A stretch of DNA of 64,000 bases from Gammaproteobacteria bacterium. Its GTDB lineage: Bacteria; Pseudomonadota; Gammaproteobacteria; Pseudomonadales; IMCC2047. A program made the translations under genes and the position numbers. The DNA lies in contig JAJFKB010000011.1 in NCBI GenBank assembly GCA_021773395.1, positions 124,001-188,000 of the forward strand, given 5' to 3'. This document shows, in pieces, positions 56,683-64,000 of the stretch; positions within the stretch are counted from its first letter, which is position 1; each line of letters starts with the position of its first letter. The notes beneath the pieces were generated by a model that saw nothing but the letters and a program-made list of their open reading frames with translations, did no database searches and was not told the DNA's origin.

Positions 56683-57435
56683 CTACCGCCCAAACACCTG
56701 CTTCAGGATATCCGTCGTACGTGCAATAGGATCCTTGCGAATCAACTGCTCCTGCTCAGCCAATTTTAGAAACAAACCATCCAACGCCCGTTTGGTTACG
56801 TATTGATCCAAATCCAGCGAATCCATATCCACATAGTCACCCAAAAAACCGACCTTTGAAACCATCCCTTTATAGGCTGACGTAACACCGGTTTCTTTGG
56901 TTGCATTTTGCACGATCGGCAGTATGGTTTCGCTCAGTTTACCGCTGCTTTTCTCTTTGAAATAATCCGTCGCAGCAGTATCGGAACCGTCGAGAATACC
57001 CTTGGCATCTTCCAGGCTCATCTGGCGAATCGAGTCACCAAAGATCGACAGTGTTTCCGGTACAGCCTTTTCAGCGGCACGATTTATGGTCTCTTCAAAC
57101 TGATCGACCAGCTCACCCTGGCCAATGGTTCGTAACCCACTGGCAACCTTCTCAAGACCGCTGGGCAGGGGAATTTTTACCTGGGCATCGTTTAAAAAAC
57201 CGCCCTCTTTACCCAGCAAGCCAACTGCTTTCTCTGTGCCTATACTAAGAGCTTCCTTCAAACCTTCAATAATCTGGTCATTCGATAAAACTGATGCCAC
57301 ATTAGTGGTTTGTTTCGAGTCTCCCAGCTTATCGGTGGCAGACTTCAACCAGTCGCCTAAACCCGCTTGAGCCACATCTACAGCGATAAGGCAAAGGGTC
57401 AGCAGTAATCCCGTCATTTTATATGTTGGTCGCAT
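56683..57435 (-). CDS. DUF4197 family exported protein
   Basis: A 250-residue protein with a signal peptide (about residues 1-24, ending VAQA) and a helical DUF4197 domain: LSNDQIIEGLKEALSIGTEKAV, VKIPLPSGLEKVASGLRTIGQ, and the C-terminal YVTKRALDGLFLKLAEQEQLIRKDP. The function is unknown; the family is common in marine gammaproteobacteria. The frame opens at 57465; I use the ATG at 57435, with AGGAG 6 bases upstream. Confidence 0.88.
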   Translation of the reverse strand: MRPTYKMTGLLLTLCLIAVDVAQAGLGDWLKSATDKLGDSKQTTNVASVLSNDQIIEGLKEALSIGTEKAVGLLGKEGGFLNDAQVKIPLPSGLEKVASGLRTIGQGELVDQFEETINRAAEKAVPETLSIFGDSIRQMSLEDAKGILDGSDTAATDYFKEKSSGKLSETILPIVQNATKETGVTSAYKGMVSKVGFLGDYVDMDSLDLDQYVTKRALDGLFLKLAEQEQLIRKDPIARTTDILKQVFGR

Positions 57436-57739
57436 GCCGTTCTCCTGTTGTGTCGACCAGAACATCGATACCTCATATCAGTATCAAGCCCTTTGAATCA
57501 GACTGACAGCATAAGCAGTCCACTGCGTTGAAGATAGGGGTGTATTGTAATATGTTGTAAAACTGTTACCAATGAAACCAGCACAAAAAGGAAAGTGGTA
57601 TAAAAAAACAGGCTGTTCTCAGCGTTTTCCATATATGCTTCTTTTAGGGCCATTGGCCTAAAAATTAGAAGTATGAAAAAAGCGATCTGCTATGTGACAG
57701 GGTAGACTGTTCACTTCCATAGAGGGGAGATCACAGACT
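57436..57739. other. Divergent intergenic region with a long stem-loop
   Basis: The 304-bp region serves the DUF4197 gene on the left and the flavin oxidoreductase on the right. At about 57635-57674 an imperfect stem-loop pairs ATGCTTCTTTTAGGGCC with GGCCTAAAAATTAGAAGTAT around ATT. It sits about 70 bp before the oxidoreductase start. No gene is visible. Confidence 0.5.
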
Positions 57740-58738
57740 ATGAAATTCGGGATTCGGTTTATTGATTATTTGGGCAGCATTCGGGAACGCGTCGAACTGA
57801 CGGTACTGGCAGAACAAGCCGGATTCGAATACGTCTGGTACCCTCACGATACATTTATGCACAACACCTGGGTGCTCACCAGCGCTGCCGCAGCAAGCAC
57901 CTCCAAAATAAAAATTGGCAGTGTTGGCACCAACCCCTTTACCACTAACCCCGCCGAGATAGCCACCTATATCGCTTCGCTTGATGAGCTGTCCAATGGG
58001 CGGGCAGTGCTTGGCCTGGGTTTACATACGCATAAAATGGTCGAGTGGACTGGGACTGATGCCAGCCATTCGATCCAGGCAACGCGTGAAGCTACAGAAA
58101 TCATCCGTGCGCTGCTGCGGGGTGAGGTGGTTGATTATCAGGGTGACCAGTTCCAATGGACCGACCAGTGCTATCTGCGATTTAAACCGCTGCGCTATGA
58201 AATCCCTGTCTATATCTGCGCATTTGGCCCGGAATACCTCGCTTTGAGCGGTGAAATTGGCGACGGCAGTCTGCCCATGATCACCCCGCCCGAATCCGCG
58301 TCCTATATGGTTCCCGCAATTAGCAAAGGCGCCATTGCCATTGGCCGCGACCCTAAAGAAGTTGATATCTCCGGTTGCGCCTGGCTATCGCTGTCGGCCG
58401 ACCCGGCCGCACCGACTGATATCCTGCGCCAGATGATTTCATATTTTGGCTGGGGGCTAGAAGCCGAGGCGCTAAAGACAATTGGTCTGACACCCCAGGA
58501 TTTCGCACCTATCAAGGCTCTAATTGATGCGGGAGAATACCAGCGCGCGAAGGATAGCGTCACGCAGGAGATGTGCCAACTGGCCCTTACCGGCACACCA
58601 AAGCAGGTGATTGCACAAATAGAAAGACTGGCTGACCAGGGTATTACCCAGGTTAATCTGGGCGGGCCAATCGGCCCGGACCCGAAGGAAGCGATTCGCC
58701 TGATGGGAGAACAGGTGATCCCCTATTTCCAGGGATAA
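57740..58738 (+). CDS. LLM-class flavin-dependent oxidoreductase
   Basis: A 332-residue TIM-barrel protein of the luciferase-like superfamily. Characteristic segments are LAEQAGFEYVWYPHDTFMHN, IGSVGTNPFTTNPAEIA and the flavin/F420 phosphate-binding part VLGLGLHTHKMVEW, with CAFGPEYLALSGEIGDGSLPM. Its relatives use FMN or coenzyme F420 with many substrates, so the substrate is unknown. It starts with GGGGAG nearby and is 45 bp ahead of the NSS transporter, suggesting a joint role with the aromatic-amino-acid genes. Confidence 0.85.
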   Translation: MKFGIRFIDYLGSIRERVELTVLAEQAGFEYVWYPHDTFMHNTWVLTSAAAASTSKIKIGSVGTNPFTTNPAEIATYIASLDELSNGRAVLGLGLHTHKMVEWTGTDASHSIQATREATEIIRALLRGEVVDYQGDQFQWTDQCYLRFKPLRYEIPVYICAFGPEYLALSGEIGDGSLPMITPPESASYMVPAISKGAIAIGRDPKEVDISGCAWLSLSADPAAPTDILRQMISYFGWGLEAEALKTIGLTPQDFAPIKALIDAGEYQRAKDSVTQEMCQLALTGTPKQVIAQIERLADQGITQVNLGGPIGPDPKEAIRLMGEQVIPYFQG

Positions 58739-58783
58739 ACATGGCTATATTCAGCGTAAGAACCAGTATTTTGCGAGCTATCG

Positions 58784-60151
58784 ATGAGCGATAACGTCCA
58801 GCGCGAGCACTGGTCTTCTCGCACTACCTTTTTGCTGGCTATTACAGGCGCATCCGTCGGCCTTGGCAACCTCTGGCGTTTCCCCTATATAGCGGGAGAA
58901 AACGGCGGCGGGGCTTTTGTGCTGTTGTATCTGGTTTTCATTCTTGTCATTGGCATTCCCTTGATAATGGCTGAATTGGCACTTGGCACAAAGAGCGGCA
59001 GCAACCCGGTCACGACGATAAAAAATATCTGCAACGAACAACAAACTGGTCAATACTGGCAATTCATCGGTTGGTTCAGCATCCTGGCACCGCTGCTGGC
59101 GACTACCTTTTACTCAGTGATTGCCGGCTGGTCCCTCTATTACTTGATTAAGTCTCTAGCTTTTGCCTTCATCGGGCTGAACGCCGAGCAAGCGGGCGTA
59201 ATATTTGACGCCCTACTCGCCAGCCCCGTCTTTATGGTGCTTTTACATACGATCTACCTGGGTGCTGTGATTATCGTCGTTGGTAAAGGTATTCGTACGG
59301 GGATCGAAATGGTTACAAAAATAATGATGCCAATGCTATTGGTGCTGCTTATTTTGCTGGCTATTTACGCGAACCTGGCAGGCGACGCAGCCGCGAGTTG
59401 GCGCTTTCTCTTTTATCCAGATTTTTCAGCCTTAACCGGGCAAGCTATTTTAATGGCTTTAGGTCAGGCACTGTTTTCCGTATCAGTCGGCACCGGCGCA
59501 ATACTGACTTATGGCTCTTATGTCTCTACCAGAATTTCCATTCCCAAGGCCGCCTGGACGATCGGACTGGTGGATACTGCGACCGCATTGCTCGCCGGAC
59601 TTGCCATATTCCCTATCCTTTTTGCCGCCAACATGCAGCCTGCTGAGGGTCCGGGGCTAATGTTTGTTACCCTGCCCATTGCATTGGGAAATATGCCCGG
59701 CGGGGCATTGCTGAGTATACTGTTCTTTCTTCTCTTGTTTCTTGCCGCCTTTACCTCCTCATTGGCAATGCTCGAACCCTTTGTCTCCTGGCTAACGGAA
59801 AACCGTGGCGTGAAAAGATTCAGTGCGGCATTCAGCACGGGATTTTTTGTTTGGCTGGTCGGTTTGACGACGGTTTTCTCCTTCAATCTGTTGCAGGACT
59901 TCAAGCCCTTAAATTGGCTTCCCCTGTTTGAGGGAAGAACCGTTTTTTCGATCATTGACTTTTTGGTATCGAACCTGATGCTACCCATCAATGCACTGAT
60001 GATTGCCCTGTTTGCGGGATGGGCATTGAACCGCCACTTTATGCTGGCTCGAATAGATCTGAATCAGCAATATTCACAGCATATTTGGATCTATACGACC
60101 CGCTATTTAGCGCCCGCTGCACTTGCTGCGGTTTTCTTCTTTAACCTTTAG
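58784..60151 (+). CDS. NSS-family sodium-dependent transporter
   Basis: A 455-residue LeuT-fold membrane protein with about eleven helices. The first helix has the sodium-site signature GASVGLGNLWRFPY, and the unwound helix-6 region is ALFSVSVGTGAILTYGSY. Bacterial members symport neutral or aromatic amino acids with sodium; MhsT and TnaT take up tryptophan. Here the neighbouring decarboxylase and aminotransferase suggest an aromatic amino acid, which is inference. The gene probably shares a transcript with the flavin oxidoreductase. Confidence 0.92.
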   Translation: MSDNVQREHWSSRTTFLLAITGASVGLGNLWRFPYIAGENGGGAFVLLYLVFILVIGIPLIMAELALGTKSGSNPVTTIKNICNEQQTGQYWQFIGWFSILAPLLATTFYSVIAGWSLYYLIKSLAFAFIGLNAEQAGVIFDALLASPVFMVLLHTIYLGAVIIVVGKGIRTGIEMVTKIMMPMLLVLLILLAIYANLAGDAAASWRFLFYPDFSALTGQAILMALGQALFSVSVGTGAILTYGSYVSTRISIPKAAWTIGLVDTATALLAGLAIFPILFAANMQPAEGPGLMFVTLPIALGNMPGGALLSILFFLLLFLAAFTSSLAMLEPFVSWLTENRGVKRFSAAFSTGFFVWLVGLTTVFSFNLLQDFKPLNWLPLFEGRTVFSIIDFLVSNLMLPINALMIALFAGWALNRHFMLARIDLNQQYSQHIWIYTTRYLAPAALAAVFFFNL

Positions 60152-60328
60152 CTGAATACTTTTAAAAACCCCGCATAAAAAGCTAAAAAAAGAATAATTT
60201 TCCATAATTTGATCTTATCGGTAACCATATTTCAAATAATTAGGTTTTTAGCGCAAATTAGCAACGTTATTCCTCAACAATCAAACTAGAATATCTGCCA
60301 GCAAAAGAACTCTTTAGAGGCAACAATA
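60152..60328. promoter_or_regulatory. AT-rich region likely holding the decarboxylase promoter
   Basis: These 177 bp between the NSS gene and the decarboxylase are strongly AT-rich (runs at 60176-60260). No hairpin terminator is evident. GAGG at 60317-60320 serves as the Shine-Dalgarno of the decarboxylase. A specific -10/-35 pair could not be chosen with confidence. Confidence 0.35.
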
Positions 60329-61963
60329 ATGACGCTTGCAGAATCACTTTTAATCGCTTGCAAAAACTACGGTGCGCAGGAAATATTCGGTATTCCCGGC
60401 GACTTTGCATTACCCTTTTTTAAGGTGGTAGAAGAAACAGAAATACTCCCGCTTTACACGCTTAGCCATGAACCGGCCGTCGGTTTTGCAGCAGACGCGG
60501 CTTCTCGCCTGCATTGTAAGCCATCCATTGCAGCCGTCACTTATGGCGCCGGAGCATTGAATATGGTTAATCCGATTGCCGCAGCCTACGCGGAAAAATC
60601 CCCGGTAATCGTGATATCAGGCGGGCCGGGTGCCAATGAAAAAACCGCTGGCTTGATGTTACACCACCAAGCAAAAACACTGGATTCACAACTTGAAGTC
60701 TTCAAAGAAATTACCTGTGACCAGGTGGTACTGGACGACCCAATACACGCCCCTGCAGCGATAGCACGAGTTTTAGCCAATTGCGTTTCGCAATCACGCC
60801 CCGTATACATCGAGATCCCAAGGGATACGGTAAACGCTCCCTGTGAACCGGTACCTGTGGTCAACCCAGAACTGCAAGTTGACCGGGAGGCGCTCGACGC
60901 CTGCGTCGAAGAGATCCTCAAGTCATTAAAAGGAGCGCAGTCCCCCGTGCTTCTAGCTGGCGTTGAAATTCGTCGTTTCGGTCTTGAACAGGATGTTTCC
61001 GATCTGGCCACCAGCCTGGGCATTCCCGTCGCCACAACCTTTATGGGAACCGGCCTGTTAGCCAACACCAACGCCCCCATGTGCGGCACTTATTTAGGTG
61101 CGGCCGGGGATCAAAAGGTCACTACGCTGGTAGAAAATTCAGATGCGCTGATTATGCTAGGCGTTATTTTGACGGACACTAACTTCGGCGTTTCGGTCAG
61201 CAAAATCAATACCCGCAAATCAATTCTGGCCTGCGACAACCGGGTTTCGATGAGTTATCACACCTACAATGATATTCCTCTGAGAGCGTTAGTCACGGAA
61301 CTAAAGAATAAAGGCAGCCATGACCGGATAACGGTGAAGGTTGAACGGGTGTTCCCTGGTAACTTGCCCACCGATGGTCAAAAAATCACTCCGACTGATA
61401 TCGCAGCGTCTGTCAACGACCTGTTCAGAGAGTATGGTGATATGCCCATCGCCTCAGACATGGGAGATTGCCTCTTTACTGCACTGGATATGAAACACAG
61501 CGGTCTGATTGCACCGGGCTATTATGCGACGATGGGATATGGGATACCCGCGGGCATTGGCACTCAGGTAGCAACCGGTCGACGTCCTTTAGTGTTGGTC
61601 GGTGATGGCGCATTCCAAATGACCGGCTGGGAACTGCTGAACTGCCCACGCTACGGCTGGAACCCGATTGTCTTGTTGTTCAACAATAGTAGCTGGGGCA
61701 TGCTCAGCGCATTTCAGGGTGAGTCCAAGTTTAACGATCTGATCGAGCTCAACTATGCCAATATTGCGGACAGCCTGGGCGGCAAAGGATATCGCGTAGC
61801 CACCAGAGCTGAACTGAAACAAGCGCTTAATCAGGCCATTAGTAAGCGTGGGCAATTTCAGCTGATTGATATCGTACTGGAGCGTACCGCGCTATCACAA
61901 ACACTGACTCAATTTACTACCAGTGTTAACGCAGCAAAACGCTCGCAATCCCAAGGGAAATAA
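60329..61963 (+). CDS. ipdC: Indolepyruvate/phenylpyruvate decarboxylase (ThDP-dependent)
   Basis: A 544-residue thiamine-diphosphate enzyme. It is close to the Azospirillum phenylpyruvate/indolepyruvate decarboxylase: both share GIPGDFALPFFKVxEET, LSHEPAVGFAADAA, VTYGAGAxNMVN and APGYYAxMGxGxPAGIG. The proton-relay Glu is E48 (SHEP), and the ThDP-metal motif starts with GDG at 425-427 (GDGAFQMTGWEL) and ends with FNN. It would convert indolepyruvate or phenylpyruvate to the corresponding aldehyde. The adjacent aminotransferase supplies the 2-oxo acid. The name is by sequence similarity from memory; benzoylformate or other 2-oxo acids remain possible. Confidence 0.85.
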   Translation: MTLAESLLIACKNYGAQEIFGIPGDFALPFFKVVEETEILPLYTLSHEPAVGFAADAASRLHCKPSIAAVTYGAGALNMVNPIAAAYAEKSPVIVISGGPGANEKTAGLMLHHQAKTLDSQLEVFKEITCDQVVLDDPIHAPAAIARVLANCVSQSRPVYIEIPRDTVNAPCEPVPVVNPELQVDREALDACVEEILKSLKGAQSPVLLAGVEIRRFGLEQDVSDLATSLGIPVATTFMGTGLLANTNAPMCGTYLGAAGDQKVTTLVENSDALIMLGVILTDTNFGVSVSKINTRKSILACDNRVSMSYHTYNDIPLRALVTELKNKGSHDRITVKVERVFPGNLPTDGQKITPTDIAASVNDLFREYGDMPIASDMGDCLFTALDMKHSGLIAPGYYATMGYGIPAGIGTQVATGRRPLVLVGDGAFQMTGWELLNCPRYGWNPIVLLFNNSSWGMLSAFQGESKFNDLIELNYANIADSLGGKGYRVATRAELKQALNQAISKRGQFQLIDIVLERTALSQTLTQFTTSVNAAKRSQSQGK

Positions 61964-62051
61964 GGTTAAATATTTTTTTGAAAAATGCCCTGAACTATAT
62001 CCTTAAATATACCCTGAACTATACCTTGAACACCGCTGCACGGAGAGAAAG

Positions 62052-63242
62052 ATGTTTGAAGAGCTGGAACTACTGCCGCCCGACCCGATTCTTGGATTAA
62101 TGGCTGCGCACCGCAACGACCCGAATCCTGATAAAATTGATCTCGGTGTTGGCGTTTATAAAGATGAGCAGGGTAATACACCTGTCTTAAGATCCGTAAA
62201 ACGTGCTGAAGAAATAATTCTCAGTGAAGAGAATACCAAGTCCTATATCGCCCCCACAGGACATCCGGAATTCAATCAGGGTGTACAGCAATTACTATTG
62301 GGTGTTTCACATCCGGCCTACAAAGATAACCGAATAGCGACCATTCAGTCTCCTGGAGGCTGCGGCGCATTGCGATTAGGCGCTGATTTCGCACTGCGTT
62401 GCAACCCGGAAGCCACTGTTTGGGTAAGTGACCCTACCTGGGCAAACCACATCCCTCTGTTAGGCAGTGCGGGTTTAAAACTCGCCAAATATCCCTATTA
62501 CGATGCGACCACTCACCAGATCCTTTTTGATCAAATGGTCGAAACCTTGAAGCAAGTCAAAAAGGGAGACCTGGTACTACTGCATGGTTGCTGCCATAAC
62601 CCCTGCGGCGCTGATCTAACCGAAGAGCAATGGCAGGTGGTCGCAACAATGGCCGAGCAGCAGGGCTTTGTTCCCTATATTGACATCGCTTATCAGGGTT
62701 TTGGATTAGGCCTTGATCAAGATGCCTATGGCGTTCGCCTGATGGCAGAGAGACTGCCAGAGGTCATTATTGCCAGCTCTTGCTCGAAAAATTTTGGCAT
62801 CTACCGCGAACGGGTCGGTGCGCTAAATATTGTGGGGGCCAACCAGCACAGCGCTGAAGCATGTGCCTCACAGGCAGCCAATATTGCACGCGGGATTTAC
62901 TCGATGCCTCCATCACACGGTGCAGCAGCAGTCGGCCTGGTATTGAATAATGAAAAACTAAGAGCCGACTGGAATGTGGAACTCACTGAGATGCGTGACC
63001 GAATCAACGCGCTACGCACGCAACTGGTGGAAAAGCTGGAGAGCAATAACGCTCCTCAGGATTTCTCCTTTATTGCGCGCCAACGAGGGATGTTCTCTTT
63101 TCTGGGAGTAACTCCGGAGCAGGTTCAGCGCTTGCGCAAGGAGTACAGCGTATACATGGTTGACTCCAGCCGTATTAGTATTGCCGGCATTAACAGTGGC
63201 AACATCGATTATTTGGCAGAATCGGTTGTTGCGGTATTATAA
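62052..63242 (+). CDS. Aromatic/aspartate aminotransferase (class I)
   Basis: A 396-residue pyridoxal-phosphate aminotransferase of the AspC/TyrB group. The PLP-binding lysine is K246 in SSCSKNFGIYRERVGAL, the cofactor Asp and Tyr lie in YIDIAYQGFG, and HNPCG in CCHNPCGADLTEEQW is intact. TyrB-like enzymes transaminate aromatic amino acids with 2-oxoglutarate. The position after ipdC favours an aromatic substrate, but sequence alone does not separate AspC from TyrB. GGAGAG precedes the ATG. Confidence 0.92.
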   Translation: MFEELELLPPDPILGLMAAHRNDPNPDKIDLGVGVYKDEQGNTPVLRSVKRAEEIILSEENTKSYIAPTGHPEFNQGVQQLLLGVSHPAYKDNRIATIQSPGGCGALRLGADFALRCNPEATVWVSDPTWANHIPLLGSAGLKLAKYPYYDATTHQILFDQMVETLKQVKKGDLVLLHGCCHNPCGADLTEEQWQVVATMAEQQGFVPYIDIAYQGFGLGLDQDAYGVRLMAERLPEVIIASSCSKNFGIYRERVGALNIVGANQHSAEACASQAANIARGIYSMPPSHGAAAVGLVLNNEKLRADWNVELTEMRDRINALRTQLVEKLESNNAPQDFSFIARQRGMFSFLGVTPEQVQRLRKEYSVYMVDSSRISIAGINSGNIDYLAESVVAVL

Positions 63243-63310
63243 CGGTTACTAGATAGGTCAGGCGGCGCATATGCAGCCAACCGACTACACATCGCGGCCT
63301 CATTTCAGAC

Positions 63311-63336
63311 AACGACGGACAGCAGAGTCCGTCGTT
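63311..63336 (+). terminator. Hairpin terminator after the aminotransferase
   Basis: A perfect 10-bp stem, AACGACGGAC with GTCCGTCGTT, and a 6-base loop AGCAGA lie 68 bp past the stop. The T-run is weak (TTATT), so termination efficiency is uncertain. Confidence 0.6.
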
Positions 63337-63448
63337 ATTCACCCCGCGCAATTATTCCCCAAGCTCTCTCTTCCATTTTCAAGTCTTCTCATCCTCTGCC
63401 GATAAACCAAATTACCAGCATCGAAAATTTAGGGTTTACGGGGTTTTC

Positions 63449-64000
63449 ATGATTATTTCCGGTTCAAGCATCCTAATGGCTTCCAACCAGGTACGCACCG
63501 AAAGACATGAACAAAAAGAGTCGCTGACCATTTGGCGCCAGAATGACCAGATACGACAGCTGGATCTTTCTCGCGATGCACCAACGACAGCAAGATTGGC
63601 CGCAGAAATGAGCGGAGAAGTTGCGCAGCCGGCCTTTTCGCAAACTGCTGTTTCGCTGCAACCTGCACCGGCGCTGCTGGATGTCGATAAAGAAGATCTA
63701 ATGGACGCCATTTCAGAACTCGAAATTTCACTATTCAAATTGCTCGTAGAAGCCCTGACCGGGGAAAAATTCAATGTTGTAAAACCTTCAGATCTGACCA
63801 TGGGCTCCCAATTGGCAACCGAGAGCATAACGACCGAACAATCTGTTGCCAACAGCAATCCTCCAGGTTTTGGCTTGATATATGACTATTACGAGTCACA
63901 TTTTGAATCCGAACAAACTACTTTTTCCGCAGCGGGGATCATACGAACCTCTGATGGCCAGGAAATTGCCATCAACCTTCAGCTAAGCATGAGCCGAGAG
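63449..64000 (+). CDS. Conserved hypothetical protein, truncated by the window edge
   Basis: An open frame of 184 codons runs from the ATG at 63449 to the window end with no stop. It has no signal peptide. The first half is polar (KESLTIWRQNDQIRQLD); a helix is likely near residues 80-105 (DLMDAISELEISLFKLLVEALTG). The part near the edge, YDYYESHFESEQTTFSAAGIIR then TSDGQEIAINLQLSMSRE, is a strongly patterned beta region that looks family-like. I do not recognise the function. The overlapping minus-strand frames at 63436-63858 are its shadows. Confidence 0.75.
   Translation, partial: MIISGSSILMASNQVRTERHEQKESLTIWRQNDQIRQLDLSRDAPTTARLAAEMSGEVAQPAFSQTAVSLQPAPALLDVDKEDLMDAISELEISLFKLLVEALTGEKFNVVKPSDLTMGSQLATESITTEQSVANSNPPGFGLIYDYYESHFESEQTTFSAAGIIRTSDGQEIAINLQLSMSRE

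Noticed and set aside
63436-63858. 140-codon leftward open frame at the right end
   Set aside because: It is Ser-rich and opposite a 184-codon open frame with a convincing codon pattern, so it is a shadow.

Overview
The window is a stretch of gammaproteobacterial chromosome. The gene order lptG-lptF / pepA-holC-valS, degS(algW) / hisD-hisG-murA-ibaG-mlaBCDEF / yrbG-kdsD-kdsC-lptC-lptA-lptB-rpoN-hpf-ptsN-rapZ-ptsO, and darP / nitrilase-yhdP-rng-maf-mreD-mreC-mreB / gatC-gatA-gatB closely follows what I remember of Pseudomonas aeruginosa PA4446-PA4484 and PA3827-PA3834. Short-form HisG, PtsO (NPr), GatCAB and moderate base composition fit a Pseudomonadales/Cellvibrionales-type, probably aquatic, bacterium. 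I cannot name the species. No tRNA, rRNA, CRISPR array or intact transposase gene was found.

Layout. 1-1133: a truncated MITE copy, a PilZ-like protein and an RDD membrane protein. 1149-10529: a diguanylate cyclase, the LPS-export permeases LptG/LptF, PepA, HolC, an HDOD protein and ValS. 10697-13508: a cold-shock protein, ZapG (YhcB), a NIF3-family protein and a DegS/AlgW-type periplasmic protease. 13812-20619: a leftward block of hisD, hisG, murA, ibaG and the Mla phospholipid-transport operon. 20620-22224: an insertion-rich junction with two different MITEs, a ferredoxin-NADP+ reductase and a large inverted repeat. 22225-30849: Kdo synthesis, LPS transport and the rpoN/PTS-Ntr block. 31111-46628: MgtE, DarP, nitrilase, YhdP, RNase G, Maf, MreDCB, GatCAB and a small conserved protein.

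46629-57435 is accessory in character. It holds a decayed LysE exporter, a membrane-protein gene split by a 264-bp MITE, an amphi-Trp protein, a secreted phospholipase-A2-like protein and a four-gene unit encoding a secreted dual-VWA protein plus three exported proteins of unknown function. These are followed by glycerate kinase, two translationally coupled exported proteins (one OmpA-like) and a DUF4197 protein. The four-gene unit is bounded by the same 20-bp terminal inverted repeats, flanked by TA, that bound the MITEs. It therefore looks like a 4.9-kb transposase-less mobile cassette. This is my main candidate for an undescribed system.

57740-63242 carries an LLM-class flavin oxidoreductase, an NSS-type sodium symporter, an Azospirillum-type indolepyruvate/phenylpyruvate decarboxylase and an aromatic-type aminotransferase. 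Together they suggest uptake and Ehrlich-type degradation of aromatic amino acids, with possible indole-3-acetaldehyde or phenylacetaldehyde formation. A further gene runs off the right edge.

Many start codons here are TTG or GTG, and mreC appears to use ATT. I adjusted several starts inward from the longest open frame using Shine-Dalgarno sequences, overlaps and family N-termini, and each entry says so.
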